DNA of 64,000 nucleotides from Stenotrophomonas sp. SAM-B. GTDB taxonomy: Bacteria > Pseudomonadota > Gammaproteobacteria > Xanthomonadales > Xanthomonadaceae. Position numbers and translations under genes: made by a program. This document shows, piece after piece, positions 40,627-49,813 of the stretch (its first letter is position 1; every line of letters begins with the position of its first letter). The notes beneath the pieces are model-generated. The model was not told the origin of the DNA, searched no databases, and saw only the letters and a program-made list of their open reading frames with translations. The stretch is taken from contig NZ_JABBXB010000003.1 of NCBI RefSeq assembly GCF_013387485.1, forward strand, positions 186,001 through 250,000, given 5' to 3'.

Positions 40627-40922
40627 CAGCGGATCACCTGTGCCGGGCGGTGCCACGCGGCCAGCAGCGGGAGCAGGATCGCCACCAGCATCCAGCTGCA
40701 CAGCATCACCACCACGCCGGTGGCGATGCCCAGATTGGCGATCCACAGCCACAGCGCCGCCACGGCAGCCACCAGGCTGATCTGCCGGCCAAGACGGCCG
40801 GCACGGCGCAGGCGCGGCCAGCGGCAGTGCGGTGAGGCGGCATACAGCGCCAGCGCGGAAAAGGCGGAGCCGGCCAGCGCCAGGCTGCAGAAGCCGAGCG
40901 AAGTCAGCGCAACAGTGATCAT
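40626..40922 (-). CDS. DUF3325 family small membrane protein
   Basis: A 98-aa protein with three predicted helices, first gene of the PepSY operon. Family assignment is by length, hydrophobic pattern and gene order (DUF3325-DUF3649-PepSY). The ATG at 40922 was chosen over upstream starts because translation before it crosses the promoter region. Confidence 0.8.
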   Translation of the reverse strand: MITVALTSLGFCSLALAGSAFSALALYAASPHCRWPRLRRAGRLGRQISLVAAVAALWLWIANLGIATGVVVMLCSWMLVAILLPLLAAWHRPAQVIR

Positions 40923-40942
40923 CGGGAATCCAATCGGCAAAC

Positions 40943-40960
40943 CTGTCCTGGGCAGGACAG
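40943..40960. promoter_or_regulatory. Perfect inverted repeat CTGTCCTG-GG-CAGGACAG
   Basis: An 8-bp perfect inverted repeat with a 2-base centre, 21 bases before the DUF3325 start and just downstream of the Fur-like site. It may be an operator for a dimeric regulator or a short hairpin in the mRNA 5' end. Confidence 0.45.
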
Positions 40961-40968
40961 TAATCCGC

Positions 40969-40984
40969 GCATGGTAATCATTGC
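40969..40984 (-). promoter_or_regulatory. Fur-box-like sequence
   Basis: GCATGGTAATCATTGC is an imperfect palindrome that resembles part of the classical Fur consensus. It lies 47 bases before the first gene of the PepSY operon, where iron repression is expected. Confidence 0.45.
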
Positions 40985-41136
40985 GGTTTGTGGGCGCCAC
41001 ACGGACGCATTCAGGCGGTCCGCTGCCGGGCCGCAGCCGGGGGGGCGGCGCATTCATCACCGGATTGGTTTAAGATCAGGGCATCTCTATCGAGGCAACA
41101 AGGTGGCCCGCGCCCTGCGCCGGTCTAGCGTGTGAC

Positions 41137-41163
41137 ATGAGCACTACCACCGCCCACCGCTGA
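41137..41163 (+). CDS. Putative thrS leader peptide (MSTTTAHR)
   Basis: An eight-codon frame ATG-AGC-ACT-ACC-ACC-GCC-CAC-CGC-TGA with three consecutive threonine codons. It lies 23 bases before an intrinsic terminator and 107 bases before thrS. This is the layout of transcription attenuation by ribosome stalling, with charged tRNA-Thr as the signal. The ribosome site is weak (GTGTGAC), and no clean antiterminator pairing could be drawn by eye. Confidence 0.5.
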   Translation: MSTTTAHR

Positions 41164-41185
41164 ACGCCCCCGACGGCCCTGACGC

Positions 41186-41209
41186 AGGCGCCTTCGTGGC
41201 GCTTTTTTG
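41186..41209 (+). terminator. Terminator (attenuator) upstream of thrS
   Basis: GCGCC-TTCGT-GGCGC extended by A/G-T pairs and followed by TTTTTTG. It lies inside the thrS leader, 62 bases before the thrS start, with no upstream plus-strand gene that would need ending. An attenuator role is therefore likely. Confidence 0.75.
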
Positions 41210-41270
41210 TTGCCGCCTCGCCCCCGGATTCTCCAGGCCCCCTTGCGGGCCACCAGACCAAAGCACTCTC

Positions 41271-43175
41271 ATGATCGCGATCACGCTCCCCGACGGCAGC
41301 CGCCGTGAATTCGAACATCCCGTCAGTGTCATGGACGTCGCCCAGTCGATCGGCGCCGGCCTGGCCAAGGCCACCATCGCCGGTTCGGTGGATGGCGTGC
41401 TGGTCGATGCCAGTGACGTCATCGACCACGATGCCAGCCTGCGCATCATCACCGCCAAGGACGAGGAGGGCGTTGAAATCATCCGCCACTCCGCCGCCCA
41501 CCTGGTCGGCCACGCGGTCAAGCAGCTGTACCCGGACGTCAAGATGGTGATCGGCCCGGTCATCGCCGAAGGCTTCTACTACGACATCTACTCCGAGCGT
41601 CCGTTTACGCCCGAGGACATGGCCGCCGTCGAAAAGCGCATGGGCGAGCTGATCGCGCAGGACTACGACGTCATCAAGAAGGTCACTCCGCGTGCGGAGG
41701 TCATCGAGATCTTCAAGGCGCGTGGTGAAGACTACAAGCTGCGCTTGATCGAGGACATGTCGCCGGACATCCAGGCAATGGGCATGTATTACCACCAGGA
41801 ATACGTGGACATGTGCCGCGGCCCGCACGTGCCCAACACGCGCTTCCTGAAGGCCTTCAAGCTGACCCGCATTTCCGGTGCCTACTGGCGCGGCGATGCC
41901 AAGAACGAGCAGCTGCAGCGCATCTACGGCACTGCCTGGGCCGACAAGAAGCAGCTCGAGGCCTATATCAAGCGCATCGAAGAAGCCGAAATGCGCGACC
42001 ACCGCCGCATCGGCAAGCAGCAGGAACTGTTCCACCTGCAGGAAGAAGCGCCGGGCATGGTGTTCTGGCACCCCAAGGGCTGGGCGCTGTGGCAGGTGGT
42101 CGAGCAGTACATGCGTCAGGTTTACCGCAAGACCGGCTACGGCGAAGTGCGTTGTCCGCAGGTGCTGGACGTTGCGCTGTGGAAGCAGTCCGGGCACTGG
42201 GACAACTTCAAGGACAACATGTTCTTCACCGAATCGGAGAAGGGCACGTATGCGCTGAAGCCGATGAACTGCCCGGGCCACATCCAGGTGTTCAACCAGG
42301 GCCTGCACAGCTACCGCGACCTGCCGATCCGCTACGGCGAGTTCGGCTCGTGCCACCGCAACGAGCCGTCCGGCGCGCTGCACGGCATCCTGCGCGTGCG
42401 TGGCTTTACCCAGGACGACGGTCATGTGTTCTGCACCGAGTCGCAGATCGAAGCGGAAGTGACGGCGTTCCACCAGCAGGCGCTGGCGGTCTACACCACC
42501 TTTGGTTTCGAGGACATCCAGATCAAGATCGCGCTGCGCCCGGAACAGCGCCTGGGCGATGACGCTACCTGGGACAAGGCCGAAGGCGCGCTGCGCGCGG
42601 CGCTGGCCAGCTGCGGCGTGGAGTGGCAGGAGCTGCCGGGCGAGGGCGCCTTCTACGGCCCGAAGATCGAGTACCACCTCAAGGACGCCATCGGCCGTAC
42701 CTGGCAGCTGGGCACGATGCAGGTCGATTTCATGATGCCCGGCCGCCTCGGCGCCGAGTACGTGGACGAAAACAGCCAGAAGAAGCACCCGGTCATGCTG
42801 CACCGGGCGATCGTGGGCTCGATGGAGCGCTTCATCGGCATCCTGATCGAGCACCACGCCGGGTCCTTCCCGTCCTGGCTGGCCCCGACCCAGGTGGTGG
42901 TGGCCAATATCACCGACGCCCAGGCTGAATACGTCAGCGAAGTGCGGAAAACCCTTGCAGATCAAGGCTTCCGCGTGAACGCCGATTTGCGCAACGAGAA
43001 GATCGGATATAAGATTCGCGAGCATACGCTGCAGCGGGTCCCGTACCTGCTGGTGGTTGGCGACCGTGAGAAGGAAAATGGCGCCGTGGCCGTGCGTACG
43101 CGCTCTGGCGAAGATCTGGGCAGCATGTCCGTCCAGGCCTTCATCGAGCGGTTGCAGGCAGAACAGTCCGTGTAA
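41271..43175 (+). CDS. thrS: Threonyl-tRNA synthetase
   Basis: A 634-aa class II synthetase. Domains in order: N-terminal TGS domain ([16 protein letters not shown]), editing domain with [16 protein letters not shown] and the GFYYDI pocket, catalytic core with the zinc cysteine in KPMNCPGHI and [12 protein letters not shown], and the C-terminal anticodon-binding domain ([17 protein letters not shown]). ATG 41271 gives the usual start; a longer frame runs into the attenuator. First gene of the thrS-infC-rpmI-rplT-pheST-ihfA group. Confidence 0.98.
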   Translation: MIAITLPDGSRREFEHPVSVMDVAQSIGAGLAKATIAGSVDGVLVDASDVIDHDASLRIITAKDEEGVEIIRHSAAHLVGHAVKQLYPDVKMVIGPVIAEGFYYDIYSERPFTPEDMAAVEKRMGELIAQDYDVIKKVTPRAEVIEIFKARGEDYKLRLIEDMSPDIQAMGMYYHQEYVDMCRGPHVPNTRFLKAFKLTRISGAYWRGDAKNEQLQRIYGTAWADKKQLEAYIKRIEEAEMRDHRRIGKQQELFHLQEEAPGMVFWHPKGWALWQVVEQYMRQVYRKTGYGEVRCPQVLDVALWKQSGHWDNFKDNMFFTESEKGTYALKPMNCPGHIQVFNQGLHSYRDLPIRYGEFGSCHRNEPSGALHGILRVRGFTQDDGHVFCTESQIEAEVTAFHQQALAVYTTFGFEDIQIKIALRPEQRLGDDATWDKAEGALRAALASCGVEWQELPGEGAFYGPKIEYHLKDAIGRTWQLGTMQVDFMMPGRLGAEYVDENSQKKHPVMLHRAIVGSMERFIGILIEHHAGSFPSWLAPTQVVVANITDAQAEYVSEVRKTLADQGFRVNADLRNEKIGYKIREHTLQRVPYLLVVGDREKENGAVAVRTRSGEDLGSMSVQAFIERLQAEQSV

Positions 43176-43238
43176 GAAAGTCCCGGCCCTGCGGATGCTC
43201 CGCGATGGGCCGGTTTGATTCCTCTGGGAGATTGCAAT

Positions 43239-43763
43239 ATCAGTACCCCTGACAACAAACAGAACCGCAAGAATCAGGAAATCCGGGTGCCGCGCGTACG
43301 CGTGATCGGCAGCGACGGAGAAATGATTGGTGTGTTGACGCGTGACGAAGCGCTGTCGATGGCCGAAGACGAAGGTCTGGACCTGGTCGAGATTCAGCCG
43401 CAGGCTGATCCGCCGGTGTGCAAGATCATGGACTTCGGCAAGTTCAAGTTCGAAGCGCAGAAGAAGGCCAACGAGGCCAAGAAGAAGACCAAGCAGGTCG
43501 AGATCAAGGAAGTGAAGTTCCGCCCGGTCACCGATGAAGGTGATTACCAGATCAAGCTGCGCAAGATGCGCGGGTTCCTGGAAGAGGGCGACAAGATCAA
43601 GGTCAACATCCGCTTCCGTGGCCGTGAAATGAGCCATCAGGAACTGGGTCGCGAGATGGCCAGCCGGATCGAAGGTGATCTGGGCGAGGACATCGTGATC
43701 GAGTCCCGTCCGCGCCTTGAAGGCCGGCAGATGGTGATGATGATCGCGCCGAAGAAGAAGTAA
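43239..43763 (+). CDS. infC: Translation initiation factor IF-3, AUC start
   Basis: A 174-aa factor that keeps 30S subunits free and proofreads the start codon. Both domains are complete ([34 protein letters not shown]). No ATG, GTG or TTG stands at the family start. The best start is ATC at 43239 (ATC-AGT-ACC-CCT), eight bases after GGGAG and matching the STPDNKQ N-terminus of relatives. Rare starts on infC are known from E. coli (AUU) and let IF-3 repress its own synthesis. A TTG at 43215 is possible but would include the Shine-Dalgarno in the gene. Confidence 0.9.
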   Translation: MSTPDNKQNRKNQEIRVPRVRVIGSDGEMIGVLTRDEALSMAEDEGLDLVEIQPQADPPVCKIMDFGKFKFEAQKKANEAKKKTKQVEIKEVKFRPVTDEGDYQIKLRKMRGFLEEGDKIKVNIRFRGREMSHQELGREMASRIEGDLGEDIVIESRPRLEGRQMVMMIAPKKK

Positions 43764-43770
43764 CAGGCCG

Positions 43771-43792
43771 GCCCCAGCCCGAAAGGGTGGGG
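43771..43792 (+). terminator. Hairpin after infC
   Basis: GCCCCAGCCC-GAAA-GGGTGGGGC, 8 bases after the infC stop, with one bulged G and no T-run. Probably a 3' stabiliser or weak terminator. Confidence 0.5.
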
Positions 43793-43793
43793 C

Positions 43794-43816
43794 GTGGAGC
43801 CGGGCCATGCCCGGCT
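43794..43816. repeat. REP-like palindrome (SMAG type)
   Basis: AGCCGGGC-CAT-GCCCGGCT (43798-43816) headed by GTGG. The same core occurs at 45973-45989 headed by GTAG. This fits the SMAG repeats described from Stenotrophomonas maltophilia, with one base changed in the tetranucleotide. Confidence 0.6.
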
Positions 43817-44198
43817 GCCGGCGCCGCCGGAGTCGATTGCTTCAGATTCGCGTCAGAAGGCAAGGGCGTCTTTTCAGGCGCCTGTTGCCGTTTGCCGTGG
43901 CCGCAGCCTCCTGTGGCCCGCCCGGCGGGCGTTCCACGCCCTGTCGGCACCGGTAAACACCCGCCCAATCAAGCGTTTGCAACTGCCTGGATTCACGGGC
44001 ATAATGGGCGGCCCCGTTTTGCGGGGGTGCTGTTTTGAACGGTTTCCCGCCCCACAAAGGCACGCTGTTTCAACGGCAAACAGGACCGGCCTGGTTCCCA
44101 TAGGGGATCCCGGGCTTACAAGCAGGCAAGGGCACGGACGGAAAGTGTGGCAATGCCACCGCCCTGGTCAGTGACAAAACATCATCAAGGACATAGCA
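43817..44198 (+). promoter_or_regulatory. infC-rpmI spacer with promoter and leader for rpmI-rplT
   Basis: No reading frame here looks like a protein. TTGCAA (43977-43982) and CATAAT (44000-44005) are 17 bases apart and form a good promoter. The resulting leader of about 185 bases contains CCCCG-TTTTG-CGGGG and GTGGC-AAT-GCCAC hairpins. A leader of this size before rpmI-rplT could be the site of ribosomal-protein autocontrol (L20 does this in other bacteria); that is inference. Confidence 0.55.
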
Positions 44199-44396
44199 AT
44201 GCCCAAGATCAAGACCAACCGGGCGGCGGCCAAGCGCTTCCGCAAGACCGCGTCCGGCAAGTTCAAGGCTGGCCACGCCAACCGTAGCCACATCCTCACG
44301 AAGAAGTCGACCAAGCGGAAGCGCAATCTGCGTCAGACGAACCATGTTCGTGCAGAAGACGCAGGCCGTTTGAACCGTATGCTTCCCTACCTCTGA
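44199..44396 (+). CDS. rpmI: 50S ribosomal protein L35
   Basis: A 65-aa basic protein; the whole family pattern is present from [17 protein letters not shown] to NRMLPYL. It starts 10 bases before rplT, the standard order infC-rpmI-rplT. Confidence 0.98.
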   Translation: MPKIKTNRAAAKRFRKTASGKFKAGHANRSHILTKKSTKRKRNLRQTNHVRAEDAGRLNRMLPYL

Positions 44397-44406
44397 GGAC
44401 TGACCC

Positions 44407-44766
44407 ATGGCACGAGTAAAGCGTGGCGTACAGGCGCGTCGCCGCCACAAGAAAATTCTGACCCTGGCGAAGGGTTACTACAACGCTCGCCGCAAGGTCT
44501 TCCGCGTTGCCAAGCAGGCCGTGATCAAGGCACAGCAGTACGCCTACATCGGTCGTAAGCAGAAGAAGCGCAACTTCCGTTCGCTGTGGATCACCCGCAT
44601 CAACGCGGCTGCCCGCATCAACGGCCTGAGCTACAGCCGTTTCATGAACGGCCTGCTCAAGTCCGGCATCACCCTGGACCGTAAGGTTCTGGCTGACATC
44701 GCCGTGCACGACGCAGCTGGTTTTGCTGCACTGGCCGAAAAGGCCAAGGGCGCACTGGCGGCATAA
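44407..44766 (+). CDS. rplT: 50S ribosomal protein L20
   Basis: A 119-aa protein that binds 23S rRNA early in 50S assembly. It has the long basic N-terminal helix ([18 protein letters not shown]) and the globular [14 protein letters not shown] part. In several bacteria L20 represses its own operon. Confidence 0.98.
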   Translation: MARVKRGVQARRRHKKILTLAKGYYNARRKVFRVAKQAVIKAQQYAYIGRKQKKRNFRSLWITRINAAARINGLSYSRFMNGLLKSGITLDRKVLADIAVHDAAGFAALAEKAKGALAA

Positions 44767-45957
<1,191 letters not shown>

Positions 45958-45967
45958 GCGCGTCAGC

Positions 45968-45989
45968 GTAGCGCCGGGCCATGCCCGGC
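45968..45989. repeat. SMAG-type repeat (GTAG + GCCGGGC palindrome)
   Basis: GTAG, one base, then GCCGGGC-CAT-GCCCGGC. This matches the description of the SMAG repeats of S. maltophilia. It lies in the pheS-pheT spacer, 10 bases after the pheS stop, so it is transcribed and could fold in the mRNA. Confidence 0.75.
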
Positions 45990-46050
45990 TGGACAGGATT
46001 CAAGACCATCACGGCCCAGGCGCCTGCGCCGGGCCCACCAAGGTGACACC

Positions 46051-48432
46051 ATGAAATTCTCTGAAAACTGGCTGCGCAGCCACGTCCCGACCACCGTTTC
46101 GCGCGATGAACTCAGCGCGGTGCTGACCGCGATCGGTCTGGAAGTGGAAGAGGTCGATGCGCTGGGCGATGGCCTGCAGCATGTCGTCGTAGCCAAGATC
46201 ATTTCCGCCGAGCGCCATCCCGAAGCCGATCGCCTGCAGATCTGCCAGGTCGATGCGGGGCAGGGCGAGCACCTGCAGATCGTGTGTGGCGCGCCGAACG
46301 CACGGCCGGGCCTGGTCGCCCCGCTGGCGATGGTCGGTGCGCAGATCGGCGACCTGAAGATCAAGCCGGCCAAGCTGCGTGGCGTGGAGTCCAACGGCAT
46401 GCTGTGCTCGGCCAAGGAGCTGGGCCTGGACACCGATGCCTCCGGCCTGTTCGAACTGCCGGACGATGCGCCGGTCGGCCAGACCCTGGTCGAGTACCTC
46501 GGCCTGCCGGACGCCAGCATCGAGATCAAGCTGACCCCGAACCGCGCCGACTGCTTCAGCATCCGCGGCATCGCCTTCGACGTGGCCGCCGCGTGCGCCA
46601 GTGAAGTGGTGCCGTTCGACGCCGCCCCGGTGCCTGCCGTGGGCACGCGTGAGCTGGCGATCCGCCTGGATGCCGGTGCCGAAGCGCCGCGTTATGTCGG
46701 TCGCGTGATCGAGGGCGTCAACGCCCGCGCCGCGACCCCGCTGTGGATGGCCGAGCGCCTGCGCCGCAGCGGCGTGCGCCCGGTCTCGCTGCTGGTGGAC
46801 GTCACCCAGTACGTGATGCTCGAGCTCGGCCAGCCGATGCACGCCTTCGATCTGGGCACCCTGCAGGGCAGCATCGGCGTGCGCCGTTCGCGCGCCGGTG
46901 AAACCCTGAAACTGCTCGACGGCCGCGACGCCGCGCTGGACGACAGCTTCCTGCTCGTCACCGATGCCGACCGCCCGATCGCGCTGGCCGGCCTGATGGG
47001 CGGCTTCGATACGCGCGTCACCGACGACACCACGAACGTATTCCTGGAAGCCGCGCATTTCGCGCCCGCCGCGATCATGGGCCGGGGCCGCAAGCTCGGC
47101 CTGCACACCGATGCCGGCCACCGCTTCGAGCGCGGCGTCGACCCGGTGCTGCCGCGCACGGCGATCGAGTATGCCACCCGCCTGATCCTGGACCTGGCCG
47201 GCGGCACCCCGGCGCCGGTCACCGAGGCCGTGCGTGAGGCCGACCTGCCGGCGACCGCCACCATCGCCCTGCGCCGCGCCCGTATCGCGCGCGTGCTGGG
47301 CATCCAGATCGCCGATGCCGATGTGGAGCGCATTCTGCGCGCGCTGGGCATGGACGTAACCGCGTCCGCCGATGGCTGGCAGGTCACCGCGCCGAGCCGC
47401 CGCTTCGATATCGCCATCGAAGAAGACCTGATCGAAGAGCTGGCCCGCATCCACGGGTACGAGCAGATTCCGACCACGCTGCCGGGCGGTGCCTCGCGCG
47501 TGGCGATGCCGACCGAGACCCGCCTGGACGACCTCAGCGTGCGCCGCCAGCTGGTCGCCCGTGACCTGCAGGAAACCATCAACTACGCCTTCGTCGATGC
47601 CGCGCTGCTCGCGCAGTGGCAGCTGGACGAGGGCCTGGTCGCGCTGGCCAACCCGCTTTCCGCCGAACTGGCGGTGATGCGCCCGTCGCTGCTGCCGGGC
47701 CTGGTCGCGACCCTCGGCCGCAACGCCGCGCGCCAGCTGGGCCGCGTGCGCCTGTTCGAACTGGGCCGCGTATTCCATCAGCAGGCCGGCGAGGGCCAGC
47801 CCGCCCCGCTGGAGACCCAGCGCGTGGCCGCTGCGATCTGTGGCGATGCCGACACCCAACAATGGGGCCTGCCGACCCGCAAGGTCGACTTCCACGATCT
47901 CAAGGGCGACCTGGAATCGCTGGCGGTCGCCAGTGGCGCCGAACTGGAGTTCAAGCCGTCGCAGCGTCCGTATGGCCACCCGGCACGTTCGGCCGAGGTC
48001 TACCGTGACGGCGTCAGCCTGGGCTGGATCGGCCAGATCCACCCGCGCCTGGCCAAGGCCATGGATATCGACGTGGACGTATTCGCTTTCGAGCTGGACC
48101 TGGCCCCGCTGGCCACCCGCGCGCTGCCGCGGGCGAGCGAGCTGTCGCGGTTCCCGTCGATGCGCCGCGATCTGGCCTTCCTGGTGCCCGAGGCCGCGGC
48201 CTGGACTGACCTGGAAGCCACCCTGCGCCGGGCCGTCGGCCCGCTGCTGCGCGAGGTCACCCTGTTCGACCGGTACGTCGGCCAGGGGGTCGAGCCGGGG
48301 TTCAAGAGTCTCGCTATGGGCTTGATTTTGCAGGACAAGTCGCGCACTCTGACGGACCGCGACGTGGATGCGGTGGTGGCCGAGGCGGTCTCTGCCATGG
48401 AGCGTGAACATCACGCCCGGATCCGCGGCTGA
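46051..48432 (+). CDS. pheT: Phenylalanyl-tRNA synthetase beta subunit
   Basis: A 793-aa subunit that binds and edits in the alpha2-beta2 enzyme. It has an N-terminal tRNA-binding OB domain (VVVAKIISAERHPEADRLQICQVD), the B3/B4 editing domain, B5, and a C-terminal FDX-ACB anticodon domain (LSRFPSMRRDLAFLVPE). Length is typical. ihfA follows after 26 bases. Confidence 0.97.
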   Translation: MKFSENWLRSHVPTTVSRDELSAVLTAIGLEVEEVDALGDGLQHVVVAKIISAERHPEADRLQICQVDAGQGEHLQIVCGAPNARPGLVAPLAMVGAQIGDLKIKPAKLRGVESNGMLCSAKELGLDTDASGLFELPDDAPVGQTLVEYLGLPDASIEIKLTPNRADCFSIRGIAFDVAAACASEVVPFDAAPVPAVGTRELAIRLDAGAEAPRYVGRVIEGVNARAATPLWMAERLRRSGVRPVSLLVDVTQYVMLELGQPMHAFDLGTLQGSIGVRRSRAGETLKLLDGRDAALDDSFLLVTDADRPIALAGLMGGFDTRVTDDTTNVFLEAAHFAPAAIMGRGRKLGLHTDAGHRFERGVDPVLPRTAIEYATRLILDLAGGTPAPVTEAVREADLPATATIALRRARIARVLGIQIADADVERILRALGMDVTASADGWQVTAPSRRFDIAIEEDLIEELARIHGYEQIPTTLPGGASRVAMPTETRLDDLSVRRQLVARDLQETINYAFVDAALLAQWQLDEGLVALANPLSAELAVMRPSLLPGLVATLGRNAARQLGRVRLFELGRVFHQQAGEGQPAPLETQRVAAAICGDADTQQWGLPTRKVDFHDLKGDLESLAVASGAELEFKPSQRPYGHPARSAEVYRDGVSLGWIGQIHPRLAKAMDIDVDVFAFELDLAPLATRALPRASELSRFPSMRRDLAFLVPEAAAWTDLEATLRRAVGPLLREVTLFDRYVGQGVEPGFKSLAMGLILQDKSRTLTDRDVDAVVAEAVSAMEREHHARIRG

Positions 48433-48458
48433 GCGGGAAGCATGGGGGATAGCAGGCA

Positions 48459-48758
48459 ATGGCATTGACCAAGGCGGAGATGGCCGAGAAGCTGTTCGAC
48501 GAAGTCGGTCTGAACAAGCGCGAAGCCAAGGAATTTGTCGACGCGTTCTTCGATGTGCTGCGTGAAGCATTGGAACAGGGACGTCAGGTGAAGCTGTCCG
48601 GCTTCGGGAATTTCGACCTGCGGCGCAAGAACCAGCGCCCGGGTCGCAACCCCAAGACCGGTGAGGAAATTCCGATTTCCGCCCGTACGGTGGTCACCTT
48701 CCGTCCGGGCCAGAAGCTCAAGGAAAGGGTAGAGGCATATGCTGGATCCGGGCAGTAA
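48459..48758 (+). CDS. ihfA: Integration host factor subunit alpha
   Basis: A 99-aa DNA-bending protein of the HU/IHF family. It has [24 protein letters not shown], the [24 protein letters not shown] arm with the intercalating proline, and a C-terminal RPGQKLK. It acts with IhfB in recombination, replication and transcription. The order pheST-ihfA is standard. The end overlaps the next gene by 20 bases. Confidence 0.97.
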   Translation: MALTKAEMAEKLFDEVGLNKREAKEFVDAFFDVLREALEQGRQVKLSGFGNFDLRRKNQRPGRNPKTGEEIPISARTVVTFRPGQKLKERVEAYAGSGQ

Positions 48759-49095
48759 CCGAGAACTTCCGCCGATACCGGCCAAGCGCTACTTCACCAT
48801 CGGTGAAGTCAGCGAACTGTGCGACGTCAAGCCGCACGTGCTGCGCTACTGGGAAACCGAGTTTCCCAGCCTCGAGCCGGCCAAGCGCCGCGGCAACCGC
48901 CGCTACTACCAGCGCCACGACGTGCTGATGGTCCGCCAGATCCGCGGCCTGCTCTACGAGCAGGGCTACACGATCGGCGGCGCGCGCCTGCGCCTGGAAG
49001 GTGCCGATGCGCGCGAGGAATCGGCGCTGAGTAACCAGATCATCAAGCAGACGCGTATGGAACTGGAAGAAGTGCTGCAATTGCTGCGCCGCTGA
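48739..49095 (+). CDS. MerR-family transcriptional regulator
   Basis: A 118-aa regulator. The N-terminal winged helix-turn-helix reads [46 protein letters not shown] short C-terminal helix would form the dimer coil. No ligand-binding domain or Cys cluster is seen. It is co-encoded with ihfA in many gammaproteobacteria, its target unknown. Confidence 0.93.
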   Translation: MLDPGSNRELPPIPAKRYFTIGEVSELCDVKPHVLRYWETEFPSLEPAKRRGNRRYYQRHDVLMVRQIRGLLYEQGYTIGGARLRLEGADAREESALSNQIIKQTRMELEEVLQLLRR

Positions 49096-49117
49096 ACCAT
49101 TTTTCACGCAAACCCGT

Positions 49118-49123
49118 TATACT
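49118..49123 (+). promoter_or_regulatory. -10 box of tRNA-Pro
   Basis: TATACT lies 40 bases before tRNA-Pro. No convincing -35 stands 17 bases upstream. Confidence 0.45.
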
Positions 49124-49162
49124 CGTCGGCCCGCTGAGAGGCGGGGACATTGCCAGCATCAT

Positions 49163-49239
49163 CGGGGCGTAGCGCAGCCTGGTAGCGCATCTGCCTGGGG
49201 GGCAGAGGGTCGTCGGTTCAAATCCGGCCGTCCCGACCA
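49163..49239 (+). tRNA. tRNA-Pro (anticodon GGG); phage attachment site
   Basis: A 77-base tRNA with acceptor CGGGGCG and encoded CCA. The anticodon arm TCTGC-CTGGGGG-GCAGA gives GGG (reads CCC and CCU). A phage integrase gene lies 570 bases downstream, with a cargo gene between. The 3' half of this tRNA is therefore the likely attachment core, and the left junction would lie within it. The matching right copy is not in the window. Confidence 0.96.
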
Positions 49240-49255
49240 AACTGGTAATAAAAAC

Positions 49256-49290
49256 AAAGGCCTACGCAGCGATGCGCGGGCCTTTTTTTT
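49256..49290 (+). terminator. Terminator after tRNA-Pro
   Basis: AAAGGCC ... GGCCTTT with an inner CGCA-GCGA-TGCG hairpin and a run of eight Ts. It lies just beyond the tRNA, so it could be phage-borne and restore termination after integration. Confidence 0.8.
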
Positions 49291-49333
49291 GCGTCACCCT
49301 ATTCTCCCCCTATTCTCCCCCTATGGACCCGCT

Positions 49334-49813
49334 ATGGCTCTGCTGTATCGAGGCGTCTCGAAGGTGCTTGACTCTCAGAACGGCGGCAAGCTCCTGCCGC
49401 GCGGCACCAAGTCTGAAGTCGCGATCTTGGCGGACGGGGAATTCTTGGCCGATGGGACTTTCTTCGCTTCCTCGACGGTCGAAAATGCCGCCCGGCTGCA
49501 CCGCAAGATCTCGGGTTCGCACGGCGGCAGCTATGTCTCGTTCACTACTGATAGAGAAGTGGCGCTTCAGTTTGCGACCAACCGGTTCAGCGAGTCTGGC
49601 TGGATATACGTGGTTGACGACCAGCTTCTTTCGGCTCATGACGTGATCGCTTGGGTTGGAGAAGACGCCGAGTGGGCTGAAGAGGCTGAGGTCTCACTGT
49701 CGACGAAGGATGGGAAAGTGCTTCCGGCCGGGATTGTGGTGGATCGCTACGAGGTCGATCGAAAAGGTCGTCGCTTGGTCAGCCCTGAGCAAAACGCGGA
49801 CCTGACTATCTGA
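49334..49813 (+). CDS. Predicted mono-ADP-ribosyltransferase-like protein
   Basis: A 159-aa protein not matched to a named family. Its motifs fit the R-S-E class of ADP-ribosyltransferases: Arg6 in LYRGVSK, an STS-like YVSFTTDREVALQFA (Ser69-Phe-Thr-Thr), GWIYVVDD as core strand, and a Glu117-Ala-Glu119 (ExE) before VSLSTKDGKVLPAGIVVDRYEV. R-S-E toxins use these to bind NAD and modify arginine. No signal peptide, so it would act in the host cytosol or be delivered. ATG 49334 was chosen; a TTG at 49289 extends into the tRNA terminator. It is lower in GC than the core genes, lies between the attachment site and the integrase, and is convergent with the integrase. No antitoxin gene is adjacent. 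Catalytic activity is inferred from motifs only. Confidence 0.6.
   Translation: MALLYRGVSKVLDSQNGGKLLPRGTKSEVAILADGEFLADGTFFASSTVENAARLHRKISGSHGGSYVSFTTDREVALQFATNRFSESGWIYVVDDQLLSAHDVIAWVGEDAEWAEEAEVSLSTKDGKVLPAGIVVDRYEVDRKGRRLVSPEQNADLTI

Larger units (their letters stand above)
40923..41270. other. Divergent regulatory region between the PepSY operon and thrS
   Basis: This 348-base gap has no protein gene longer than the predicted thrS leader. It holds a Fur-like site and a perfect inverted repeat on the PepSY side, and the thrS leader peptide with its terminator on the other. These are listed separately. Confidence 0.7.

Noticed and set aside
43794..44174. A 126-codon plus-strand frame between infC and rpmI
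   Set aside because: It crosses a repeat palindrome and a good promoter and has no protein-like character.
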